From Candidatus Zixiibacteriota bacterium (GTDB taxonomy: Bacteria; Zixibacteria; MSB-5A5; GN15; FEB-12), in the NCBI GenBank assembly GCA_040756055.1, contig JBFLZR010000001.1:127849-191848 (forward strand): a stretch of 64,000 nucleotides of DNA, written 5' to 3'. Both the position numbers and the translations under genes were made by a program. The notes beneath the pieces were generated by a model that saw nothing but the letters and a program-made list of their open reading frames with translations, ran no database searches and had not been told where the DNA came from. This document shows, piece by piece, positions 31,948 to 39,954 of this stretch. How positions within the stretch are numbered: position 1 is the first letter of the stretch; every line of letters starts with the position of its first letter.

Positions 31948-33420
31948 TTATCTGGTCAGGGCTCTTTTAATTTTCCCGGCCACCACCTCCGCCGCGCCAT
32001 CATAGTTCGCCAGCACGGCTACAGTATAACCCAGATCCAAATACATGGCAAGAACGGCATTTATCCCGGGAGCGCCCCCGTTATGACCGACGACCCGATG
32101 ACCGTTCACATTTTCGTCACCGAACAAGTAGGCATATTTATTTCCCGGTCCCGTATCGACCTTGCCGGTGGTGACAATATCGGTGTACTCCTCATCGAGC
32201 AGTTTGTGTCCGCGCAGGGCTATATCGAACTTGAGGAGGTCCTCTACTGTCGAGAACCCACCACCGGCGGGACCGCCTTTAGCTGCATGTAGAAAGAGAT
32301 TGCTTCGCCACTCTTTACCGGGCCCCTCCCCCGCAATACCCATTTTGGTGTATCCAAGCGCCAGGTTCGGTATCGGGCGGTCGACTTCGTAGCAATCCGT
32401 GTTCACCATTCCAGCCGGGCCGGTAACATTCTGCCGAATGTATTCGTCGTAGCTAAGGGCGGTTATTTTTTCGATAATGAGTCCCAGGATTATGGGACCG
32501 CCGTTGCTGTACTGAAAATGGTCCCCCGGCTCGAAGTCGAGCGGTTTTTCCCAGAATAAGTCGGCCAACTGTTGAACACTGCGAATTTGCCACCACCGGG
32601 CATCGAACAATTCTTCCCAGTAATCACCCAGTCCGGAGGTGTGTGTCAGTAAATGATGTATGGTCACCTTTTCGGCCACCTCTTTATTCGGGTAATCCGG
32701 GAGATGCTTGATGATGGGATCATCGAATGACAGTTTTCCCTGCTGGGCCAGTTGGGCTATGGCCACACCGGTGAACATTTTATTCATCGAACCCAGATTG
32801 AACTTGGTGTCGGTCTTATTAGGAACGTCATAGCTTTTGCAGGCCATTCCGGCAGCGCGCTTATAAACAGGCACGCCGTCCTTCGCCACCAATACCGCGC
32901 CGGAAAACCTGTCCTTGGTCACCATCTCGTCGAGTACTCCATCGAGATAGGCTCCGAGCTTTTCCGGTGTGAGTTCTCCCTCGGGAAGCTTCTCATTGGG
33001 ATCGTCGGCAGGTCTTGCCGACATGCCCGCCAGGTCGTACGGTGGGAGCGTATCGAACCTCAGACCGACGCGGATCCAATCGTACGGTCCGCTTGGACTG
33101 GTCCCCTGGACGAGGCATGATATATTGAACTCCGACCCGGGGTCGACCGAGTACACTTCCACCTTGCCAAGGTCGTTGTAAAGCCTCCGGAAAAAGCCCA
33201 GTCTCCTCTGCAGGACATTGGCGGAGTCTGCAGCTAACGGTGATTGCAGAATCCATGAATTCCAGACATCCTCCGAACCGGTGTTGAAGGCTGTGATAAA
33301 CTTTTCGAGCTGACGGCCCGCCTGTGTATCGGGATAGTCGGCCGTTTGCGCCGCCGTTATCGGGGCGAGACACAGAAGCACAGCCGCAACCGGGGCGGCA
33401 AGCCTTTTTAGAAATGTCAT
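31948..33420 (-). CDS. Secreted serine hydrolase, beta-lactamase class C fold
   Basis: A 490-residue exported protein of the class C beta-lactamase / D-Ala-D-Ala peptidase family. A signal peptide ends near A-Q-T-A-D. After about 120 residues of an N-terminal domain come the active-site motifs S-M-N-K (G-S-M-N-K-M-F-T-G), Y-S-N (Q-Y-S-N-G-G) and H-N-G (V-G-H-N-G-G-A-P-G), all in family order. The extra N-terminal domain may bind substrate. Peptide or ester hydrolysis at the cell envelope is likely; beta-lactam hydrolysis should not be assumed. AGGAGG precedes the ATG. Single-gene unit with its own terminator. Confidence 0.88.
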   Translation of the reverse strand: MTFLKRLAAPVAAVLLCLAPITAAQTADYPDTQAGRQLEKFITAFNTGSEDVWNSWILQSPLAADSANVLQRRLGFFRRLYNDLGKVEVYSVDPGSEFNISCLVQGTSPSGPYDWIRVGLRFDTLPPYDLAGMSARPADDPNEKLPEGELTPEKLGAYLDGVLDEMVTKDRFSGAVLVAKDGVPVYKRAAGMACKSYDVPNKTDTKFNLGSMNKMFTGVAIAQLAQQGKLSFDDPIIKHLPDYPNKEVAEKVTIHHLLTHTSGLGDYWEELFDARWWQIRSVQQLADLFWEKPLDFEPGDHFQYSNGGPIILGLIIEKITALSYDEYIRQNVTGPAGMVNTDCYEVDRPIPNLALGYTKMGIAGEGPGKEWRSNLFLHAAKGGPAGGGFSTVEDLLKFDIALRGHKLLDEEYTDIVTTGKVDTGPGNKYAYLFGDENVNGHRVVGHNGGAPGINAVLAMYLDLGYTVAVLANYDGAAEVVAGKIKRALTR

Positions 33421-33551
33421 AGTTCCTCCTGAAGCTGTTGATAATACGAAGCGTGTCGGTTTTAGCTGATATTTACGCAGGAAAGTCTGATAAGTTGCAC
33501 CTGGCTTCGGTCGACCGGATGCAGGCGGTCAATGATGCCCGGATCGATTGA

Positions 33552-33902
33552 TCAGGAATTCCGCTGCTCGATGACGGAGCTGCCCGAAACACCGTCGCCG
33601 CTCAGCGTCCGCCATACCTCGCTCAAGCGAATGCGGCCATCGGGCAGTACTTCCGGCGTTGAAAGGCATGTCCCCCAGTGAAACTGACCGTCTTTGTTGA
33701 GATACTGCCAGATCATATCCAGTCGACCGTCTTCGAGCACACGCGCCACGATATTCCCGTGAGCGATGTTGCCACCCTCGTAAGTACCCCAGACGACATC
33801 CCCCTTCTGCCGATAGTGAAACAGCGTATCTTTGGTGGCATCGCCGTCGTCGTAGTTGACAACGCCGACGAAGTACTTGTCCTCGTAAGAGAGCTCGCTC
33901 AT
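33552..33902 (-). CDS. Small conserved beta-rich protein, function unknown
   Basis: A 116-residue cytosolic protein. Segments such as F-H-Y-R-Q-K-G-D-V-V-W-G-T-Y-E-G-G and G-R-L-D-M-I-W-Q-Y-L-N suggest a small beta-barrel of a family sometimes labelled n-acetylglutamate synthase in databases, for which I know no experimental support, so that name is not adopted. It lies four bases after the dimethylargininase-family gene, whose stop codon overlaps this gene's ribosome site (GGAG), so the two are co-translated. Confidence 0.65.
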   Translation of the reverse strand: MSELSYEDKYFVGVVNYDDGDATKDTLFHYRQKGDVVWGTYEGGNIAHGNIVARVLEDGRLDMIWQYLNKDGQFHWGTCLSTPEVLPDGRIRLSEVWRTLSGDGVSGSSVIEQRNS

Positions 33903-33906
33903 AGGT

Positions 33907-34785
33907 TCACTCCATTCTGAGCAGAGGACGTGTCAAACAGGTGGGTCCGCCTGCCCCCTTTCGTGATATTTCTTTTCCCTTGTATTCCGACACCTGAACA
34001 CCCTCCTCCTCCAGCAGCGCCATCGTCAGCGGATTGCCCGCAAGCATGATACACTCGCGAGGGGCGATGGCCAGCACGTTGCATCCCATAGTCAGATATT
34101 CTTCGTCCGGAACTTCGACAAGCTTCATCCCTCTATCAACAAGCCACTGTCTGAACGGCACAGGCATCAGGCGCGAGTACACAAGCGCCAGGTCAAAATC
34201 GATCGGGCTGATCATCGACATAAGATGCAGCACATCATCGGGACCATCCCAGTGCGGAAGCGGCACCACCACGAATTCATCGACAAGGTCGGAGGTTAGC
34301 TCTTTCAACTGACGGATGCCCTCGGCGTTCGTGCGGTAGCCCTGCCCGACCGCCAGCGTGCGCTCATCGAGCCAGACAATATCGCCGCCTTCGAGCCTGC
34401 CATCGCCTTTGATACTGCCGAGTATCGGCACGCCTATCTGGCTGAGGAACTTTTCGCAAGCTCCCGGCTCGCCGCCCCGCTGCTTTTTACCCATCGAGCA
34501 GAGTATCGCGCCGCGTTTGGTTATTACCACAGGATCGTGCAAGTAGATTGAGTCCAGACCGGTCCGGTCATCCTGCGGCAGGAAATGAAATTCTTCGACC
34601 TGCCGGCGAAGCAACTCGATAAATGCCTCATATTCTTCGAGTGCCGCGGAGAAGTCGGGCGTACCCGTGTAGTTAAGTTCCAACCATTGATCGTTGATAT
34701 TTTGCTGCGATATAAAGGCATCCTTGGGATGCTTCAGAAGTATGCTCCTGACAGGCTTAATTTCCGATTGACCGTTTATATTCAT
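33907..34785 (-). CDS. Dimethylargininase / arginine deiminase family hydrolase
   Basis: A 292-residue guanidino-group-modifying enzyme. Visible motifs: L-E-G-G-D-I (substrate-binding acid), H-W-D-G-P-D-D-V-L-H (catalytic His with flanking Asp), and G-G-P-T-C-L-T-R-P-L at the C-terminus with the nucleophilic Cys. The pattern fits dimethylarginine dimethylaminohydrolase or N-succinylarginine-type hydrolases; citrulline or ornithine would be the product. The start at 34785 (MNING) has GGAGGTGG upstream; the longer frame to 34884 lacks one. Divergent from the acetyltransferase gene. Confidence 0.82.
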   Translation of the reverse strand: MNINGQSEIKPVRSILLKHPKDAFISQQNINDQWLELNYTGTPDFSAALEEYEAFIELLRRQVEEFHFLPQDDRTGLDSIYLHDPVVITKRGAILCSMGKKQRGGEPGACEKFLSQIGVPILGSIKGDGRLEGGDIVWLDERTLAVGQGYRTNAEGIRQLKELTSDLVDEFVVVPLPHWDGPDDVLHLMSMISPIDFDLALVYSRLMPVPFRQWLVDRGMKLVEVPDEEYLTMGCNVLAIAPRECIMLAGNPLTMALLEEEGVQVSEYKGKEISRKGAGGPTCLTRPLLRME

Positions 34786-34951
34786 CGGCTTAACCCACCT
34801 CCTGCGTAAATGATTCAGCGGCATTATAGAAGCTGCGTCGACAAGCGTCAAGCTGAGTTTGCGGCAGTTGTTGCATGTTGACAAACCGTCATTTTAGAGA
34901 GACATTACCGCCAGTTTACACAGATCAACAATGACCAAACGGGGAAGCAAA

Positions 34952-35704
34952 ATGCCCGAATTCAAATACGAAATAATCACCGGTAAAGACCGACCGGATC
35001 TATCGCAGCTTAACCAGACCGTAACCCATGTCTCGTGGCCGGAATTTATGTTTCACGACCCGGTGTCGGAACTGTTTGTCGACCTTTTCGAGAAATTTCC
35101 CGAGTATCAGTTCAGCTTTGTTGAACCCGGAACGGATAATGTTATCGTTCTCGGCAACTGCATTCCGCTCGCGTTCGGCGGCGCTCCCGAAGACCTTCCC
35201 GATACGGGCTGGGACTGGGCGCTTCAAAAGGGAGTGAGCGATTTCAACAAAAAAGTCAAACCGAACATACTCTCCGCCCTTCAGATAGTGGTAGCGAACG
35301 ACTATCGCGGCCAGGGACTCAGCAGTATCGCGGTTGATAAAATGAAGGATATTGGAAGAGCGCGAGGTTTTAAGGCAATGGTGGCGCCGGTGCGCCCCAA
35401 CTCGAAGAGTCTCTACCCGCTCACACCCATGGAGAGATTCATTCGATGGCAAACGCAGGACAATTTGCCATTCGATCCGTGGCTGAGGGTACACGCGAAG
35501 TCCGGAGCCGGGCTCATTAAAGTCTGCCACAATGCAATGCGGATTCCCGGCACGATTGCCCAATGGGAGGAGTGGACACAGATGCGTTTTCCGGAGAGTG
35601 GAAAGTATATTGTGCCGGGGGCTTTGAACCCTGTAAGGATTGATATCGAAAATGATCAAGGTCTATATATAGAACCGAATGTATGGATGTATCACCCTCT
35701 TTAG
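34952..35704 (+). CDS. GNAT-family N-acetyltransferase
   Basis: A 250-residue protein with the acetyl-CoA pyrophosphate-binding motif N-D-Y-R-G-Q-G-L-S near residue 115. The rest is longer than a minimal GNAT and the acceptor cannot be inferred. The ATG at 34952 is chosen because GGGGAAG lies five bases before it; the in-frame ATG at 34931 has no such site. It is followed by a strong hairpin and stands alone. Confidence 0.75.
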   Translation: MPEFKYEIITGKDRPDLSQLNQTVTHVSWPEFMFHDPVSELFVDLFEKFPEYQFSFVEPGTDNVIVLGNCIPLAFGGAPEDLPDTGWDWALQKGVSDFNKKVKPNILSALQIVVANDYRGQGLSSIAVDKMKDIGRARGFKAMVAPVRPNSKSLYPLTPMERFIRWQTQDNLPFDPWLRVHAKSGAGLIKVCHNAMRIPGTIAQWEEWTQMRFPESGKYIVPGALNPVRIDIENDQGLYIEPNVWMYHPL

Positions 35705-35717
35705 TAACTTTTCAGTT

Positions 35718-35762
35718 GCGGCAGGTCCTGTCCCTGGTGAAGTGAGGGATGTGACCTGCCGC
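35718..35762 (+). terminator. Hairpin terminator candidate
   Basis: GCGGCAGGTC (35718-35727) pairs perfectly with GACCTGCCGC (35753-35762), and inside it TCCCT pairs with AGGGA. It begins 14 bases after the acetyltransferase stop but lacks a T run, so termination efficiency is uncertain. Confidence 0.55.
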
Positions 35763-35871
35763 TTCGGATGTTTGCGGATTGGGGTGTCGGGTCACAATTT
35801 CGCACAAGCGGGAAATCAAGACCTGACACAACAACCAATAACTTTGGACCAAGACCGAATATGGAAATAAT

Positions 35872-37119
35872 ATGCCCCAACTGATTGTCATCGGGGGAGG
35901 ACCGGCCGGAATGATGGCCGCCGTAAGAGCCGCCGAACTCGGCGCCAAAGTAATTCTCTTCGAGAAGATGCGCCGAACCGGCCGCAAGCTCTGCCTGACG
36001 GGCGCGGGGCGATGCAATCTCACCAACACGCTTCCCACAGACGAATTCATAGCCGCTTTCGGTCCCACCGGCAAATTCCTCAGGCAGGCGCTGTCACAAT
36101 TCGGCTCAGGTAATCTTATTGAGCTTGTAGAGCGCCTGGGAGTGCCGGCTGTCACTGAACCGAATGGAAGGGTTTACCCGGCGAGCAATCGCGCGGTTGA
36201 TGTTGTCAATGCCTTCACAAAATGGCTGGACGATAACGGCGTGATTATCAAAAGTGAATTCGCTGTTCGAGAATTGTTGATTGAAAATGATCGCGTTGTC
36301 GGCGTTCAAACCGACAGCGACAAATTCGCGGCCGATGCCGTAATCGTGGCCACCGGCGGAGCGTCCTATCCGGAGACTGGCTCATCGGGTGATGGTTACA
36401 AGCTGGCGGAGATGGCCGGTCATTCCGTAGTACCCATCAGGCCATCGCTCATACCACTCGAAACCAGCGGCGATATCGCGCCGCGTCTTCAGGGCCTCAG
36501 CCTGCCAGTTGTGAAACTCACTATTGTCATAGACGAAAAGAAACGAAATGTGGAAAACGGTGAATTGCTCTTCACCCACTACGGCGTATCCGGTCCGGTG
36601 GTCTTGAGGATAAGCAAACAGGTGGTCGATGCTCTTCGCGATAAAAAGGTAGTGAGCCTTTCGTTTGATCTCCTGCCCGACAACGATGAACATCGGCTCG
36701 AGCAACTTATTCTCGACAGCGCCAAGCAGCACGGCAAGCGCCACATTCAGAACATACTCGAACAGTGGTTGCCATCGCGGTTGGCATCGATTTGTCTCGA
36801 GTTGAGCGCCATAAAGCCGGACACGCTCGCCAACCAGCTCAGATCCGAACACCGCAGACAAATAGTCAGAATCCTCAAGGATTTCCGTCTGCACGTCAGC
36901 GGGCACAGGCCGATTGCCGAAGCGGTTGTGACGGCCGGTGGTGTGGACACGCGCGAGATTGACCCTCGGACGATGCAGTCACGCCTTGTCAAAGGTTTAT
37001 TTTTTGCGGGTGAAGTTCTTGATATCGATGGCGCCAGCGGCGGATTCAACCTTCAGGCCGCATTTTCGACCGGATGGGTGGCGGGGTGCGCGGCGGCCGG
37101 ATATCTCGATTCTCCTTAG
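35872..37119 (+). CDS. HI0933/YhiN-family FAD-dependent oxidoreductase
   Basis: A 415-residue flavoprotein. The FAD site is V-I-G-G-G-P-A-G-M-M-A-A at residue 6, followed by the family signature R-R-T-G-R-K-L-C-L-T-G-A-G-R-C-N-L-T-N. A second nucleotide motif (A-T-G-G-A-S-Y-P-E-T-G-S-S-G-D-G) and a C-terminal D-I-D-G-A-S-G-G-F-N-L-Q-A-A-F-S-T-G close the fold. The biological substrate of most of this family is undefined. No strong ribosome site is seen. Convergent with the kinase-like gene. Confidence 0.9.
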   Translation: MPQLIVIGGGPAGMMAAVRAAELGAKVILFEKMRRTGRKLCLTGAGRCNLTNTLPTDEFIAAFGPTGKFLRQALSQFGSGNLIELVERLGVPAVTEPNGRVYPASNRAVDVVNAFTKWLDDNGVIIKSEFAVRELLIENDRVVGVQTDSDKFAADAVIVATGGASYPETGSSGDGYKLAEMAGHSVVPIRPSLIPLETSGDIAPRLQGLSLPVVKLTIVIDEKKRNVENGELLFTHYGVSGPVVLRISKQVVDALRDKKVVSLSFDLLPDNDEHRLEQLILDSAKQHGKRHIQNILEQWLPSRLASICLELSAIKPDTLANQLRSEHRRQIVRILKDFRLHVSGHRPIAEAVVTAGGVDTREIDPRTMQSRLVKGLFFAGEVLDIDGASGGFNLQAAFSTGWVAGCAAAGYLDSP

Positions 37120-37129
37120 ACCGTTGGCT

Positions 37130-37849
37130 CTAAGCATCCCAGCTTAGATTTTCGAGGCCGAGCCGAAGCTGCCCGGCGGTCTTGAACTCCTGCCGGATCA
37201 AACTGTGTTTGCGGCCCTTGATTATGTGTCTTATGGCCGGGCCGGCTTTACGATAACCGTCATCGCCGCCAATCATCTCGTAGAGAACATTGATCATATC
37301 GAAAACATCCCACTGGACCTTCTCGCGTATCGACCGGCTGAGGCTGAAGAAGTCCAGAAGGTGCACATCAAATCCCATCCCCCGCCTGCTGACCATGATG
37401 TTATCCGAATGAATGTCGCCGTGATATTCGCCCATATAATGAACCGGTTCCATGCCGACCGCCAGGGCATACAGCAGATGAAGCGCTTCGAACTCGGGCA
37501 GGCGTTTCTTTTTCTGACGCTCCAGAAACGTGGAGAGCATCTCCCCTTCGGCCAGATCGGACACCAAGAAATCGACCTGCTCGCGCCCGACGCGGCCAAA
37601 CCCGCGATGGTGATACTGGGTGATTATCGGGCAGGCGCGAAGTTTGTGGAGTTTGCGGGCATAACGCAGAAGCGCCTGCTGGCGGACATTGCGGTGAGGA
37701 TAAAAGAGCTTCGCCGCCCGGATAATAGCGGTCTTACGCTCCTCGACTTTATATACCTCACCTTCCCAGCCGCTTCCCAGAAAGCTGACGATATAGTAAT
37801 TGGGTCCAAGAGTGTGGCCCGGCACGAGATCGAATTTTGGCTTAGTCAT
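37130..37849 (-). CDS. Protein-kinase-like protein with altered DFG motif
   Basis: A 239-residue small kinase fold. It has a glycine loop (G-S-G-W-E-G-E-V-Y), a candidate ATP-binding Lys (A-A-K-L-F-Y-P), and the catalytic loop H-G-D-I-H-S-D-N-I-M-V with Asp and Asn. The metal-binding D-F-G reads D-F-F, and the last lobe is short, as in RIO/aminoglycoside-type kinases. It may phosphorylate a small molecule or a protein. No transmembrane segment or sensor domain. No ribosome site is seen. Confidence 0.75.
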   Translation of the reverse strand: MTKPKFDLVPGHTLGPNYYIVSFLGSGWEGEVYKVEERKTAIIRAAKLFYPHRNVRQQALLRYARKLHKLRACPIITQYHHRGFGRVGREQVDFLVSDLAEGEMLSTFLERQKKKRLPEFEALHLLYALAVGMEPVHYMGEYHGDIHSDNIMVSRRGMGFDVHLLDFFSLSRSIREKVQWDVFDMINVLYEMIGGDDGYRKAGPAIRHIIKGRKHSLIRQEFKTAGQLRLGLENLSWDA

Positions 37850-37918
37850 AGTTAACGGAATATAATATCACACCGGCAGGATTCAGCAAGTAATTTTGGT
37901 CTCATCCCGGCAACCTGC

Positions 37919-39265
37919 TCAGTCAATCCCATAGGCCAGACGTCGGGCCAAACGACCAAACCAGTTCATCAGTCCGAACTCAGCCACTCTGGAGGTAATT
38001 TTGCCGAATTTGCGGTATCCGAAGTTGAACAGGAAATACGGAATCCTCTGCCGACGGTCGAGCGGCATACGTTTGAGAATGTTCTCCAGCGAGTAGAACC
38101 GGTCATATATCCAGAGGTAACCCTCATATAGCTGCTGCGAAGTCATCTGCGCCGGTTTGAATACCACATGAGCCGTGTTATAGTGCGTGTAATCATAGTC
38201 GATTATCCTCCCTTCGCTATGCAGGCGTTCGTAGAGAACAGTTCCAGGGTATGGCGTGAGGATGTGCCCGGTCATGGTTTCGATCCGGTTTGCGACCAGC
38301 CAGTCGAGGGTTTGCTTGAACACATCGGGTTTATCGTGGTCGAATCCGAACGCCAGGCTGGCGTTGATCATTATCCTCCGGGAGTGGATTTCATCAATCA
38401 ACCTGTCGTAGGTCTCTACCTTGTTCTGCTTTTTGTTGACGCTGGATATCGAGTCGCCGTTGAGTGTCTCAAAACCGATAAAGAGGCTTTTGCAGCCCGA
38501 TGCCTGCATCTGGTCGAGCAGGTCGAGATGTTGCCCGATGGTGGTCGACACGGCGGCGTGCCAGGTAAGGTTCAAGGGTTTTATCGCCTTTACGAATTCG
38601 CGCGTCCAATCGGGGTTGCCGATGAAGTTGTCGTCGATAAACATCACCTGGCGCGTCCCCAGCTTGTGTATTTCCTCCACCACGTTCTCGACCGGACGGT
38701 TGCGATACTGATGATGCACATAGCGGCAACTGTTGTAGCAGAACTCGCAACTGAACGGGCAACTTCGACTGGCACAGACTATACATGTATACAGGTATCG
38801 CGAGGTGTCCAGCAGCGCCCATTTCGGAATGGGTGTCGAAGAAAGATTGGCCGGTTTCTCACAGTAATACATTTTGTTGAGCTTACCATCCTGAGCATCT
38901 TCGATGATTTTGCCCCACACCTGCTCCGCCTCTCCGATGCAAATCGTGTCGGCATGCCGGCCGGCTTCGTCGGGGCAGGCGCTCGGATGTATCCCCCCGA
39001 GGACCACCGGTATTTTCTTTTCGCGATAGCGCCGGGAAATTTCGTAGGCGCGCTTCGATGTATCGACGTTGACCGTTATGCCTACCAGATCGGGATTATC
39101 GTCGAAGTTGATTTCCCCCGCGTTTTCATCTTCGATATAGACTTCGTGCTCATCGGGGGTAAGTCCTGCCAGTATCAAAAGCGATATCGATGGTGACAGG
39201 AGGCGTTTGTACTCCGAGTCCATTGGCCGCAGGCTCATCCTGGGCGAAATAAGCTTGATCTTCAA
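37919..39265 (-). CDS. B12-binding-domain radical SAM protein
   Basis: A roughly 448-residue radical SAM enzyme of the BchE-like group. The N-terminal 130 residues resemble a cobalamin-binding domain (V-V-L-G-G-I-H-P-S-A-C-P-D-E) without an obvious DxHxxG. The SAM cluster motif is S-C-P-F-S-C-E-F-C-Y near residue 175, followed by a barrel with F-I-D-D-N-F and F-G-F-D-H-D. A C-terminal helical region follows. The TTG at 39265 (reads as M-K-I-K-L) is chosen because GGGAG lies six bases before it. Substrates of such proteins are often lipids or natural products; unknown here. Confidence 0.83.
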   Translation of the reverse strand: MKIKLISPRMSLRPMDSEYKRLLSPSISLLILAGLTPDEHEVYIEDENAGEINFDDNPDLVGITVNVDTSKRAYEISRRYREKKIPVVLGGIHPSACPDEAGRHADTICIGEAEQVWGKIIEDAQDGKLNKMYYCEKPANLSSTPIPKWALLDTSRYLYTCIVCASRSCPFSCEFCYNSCRYVHHQYRNRPVENVVEEIHKLGTRQVMFIDDNFIGNPDWTREFVKAIKPLNLTWHAAVSTTIGQHLDLLDQMQASGCKSLFIGFETLNGDSISSVNKKQNKVETYDRLIDEIHSRRIMINASLAFGFDHDKPDVFKQTLDWLVANRIETMTGHILTPYPGTVLYERLHSEGRIIDYDYTHYNTAHVVFKPAQMTSQQLYEGYLWIYDRFYSLENILKRMPLDRRQRIPYFLFNFGYRKFGKITSRVAEFGLMNWFGRLARRLAYGID

Positions 39266-39440
39266 TAAAGACTCCCACAATCTGGTTTTGTTAAGGGTTT
39301 TACATTAATCGGCAGATTCCGTTCCAGCCTTTGAGGGCGGCGGTCTTCAAAGTTGACACACCGGTCAGCCTTTGACATATTGCCCTCAGTAAATCGGAAT
39401 CTATCAAAGACTCTGTCATGAAGTCGAAAGGAGAATACCT

Positions 39441-39725
39441 ATGGGGCAAACAGCAGTTGCCGAACCCCTAAGCGAGCTGAGCTATGAAACCCGCGAACTT
39501 CACCGGGCGATCGCGTCGCTGATCGAAGAGCTGGAGGCAGTGGACCTTTACCAGCAGCGGGTCGATACCTGTAAGGATGATGACCTGAAGAAAATTCTGG
39601 CGCACAACCGCGACGAAGAGAAAGAGCACGCCGCGATGATTCTGGAGTGGATTCGCCGCCGGGATCCATCTTTCAACAAAGAGCTCAAGGACTGGCTGTT
39701 CACAGAGAAATCACTCAGCCATTGA
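39441..39725 (+). CDS. Encapsulated-ferritin-like (EncFtn) protein without targeting tail
   Basis: A 94-residue two-helix ferritin half. From memory of the EncFtn family, the segments E-E-L-E-A-V-D-L-Y-Q-Q-R-V-D and L-A-H-N-R-D-E-E-K-E-H-A-A-M match closely; the first Glu set and the E-x-x-H in the second helix are the ferroxidase ligands formed at the subunit interface. Family members normally continue into a tail carrying the encapsulin-loading peptide, but this one stops at F-T-E-K-S-L-S-H, and no encapsulin gene is adjacent. AAAGGAG precedes the ATG. It probably forms a free ferroxidase ring, or is loaded into a shell encoded elsewhere by another means. Confidence 0.82.
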   Translation: MGQTAVAEPLSELSYETRELHRAIASLIEELEAVDLYQQRVDTCKDDDLKKILAHNRDEEKEHAAMILEWIRRRDPSFNKELKDWLFTEKSLSH

Positions 39726-39954
39726 TCTTGGACGGCAGATTCGAAGACGGACTCGCCATACCGCTAGACCGTCGATAATTGACGCGCACCAAAGCGTTTG
39801 ATGGATCAAATGCCCGCCGTGCGCTTTACTTTGCCCGAGTAGGAACATGAAGGAGTTCTGGGGGACAGGTGACAAAAGGATTCAAAAGCTGAGAAGTATC
39901 CCATATATTTGAGACACTATGTCAAATGCTATGGTGACGTATAAACGATAGACT

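Noticed and set aside
31755-31970. A short plus-strand frame rich in Lys and Gly
   Set aside because: It reads through the terminator hairpin of the convergent serine hydrolase gene and has no family resemblance.
33552-33902. Database-style name n-acetylglutamate synthase for the small beta-rich protein
   Set aside because: No GNAT or kinase motif is present; the name would be unsupported.
38168-39196. A 342-codon plus-strand frame opposite the B12-radical SAM gene
   Set aside because: It is antisense to a gene with strong motifs, has no ribosome site and no recognisable domain; it arises from codon bias on the opposite strand.
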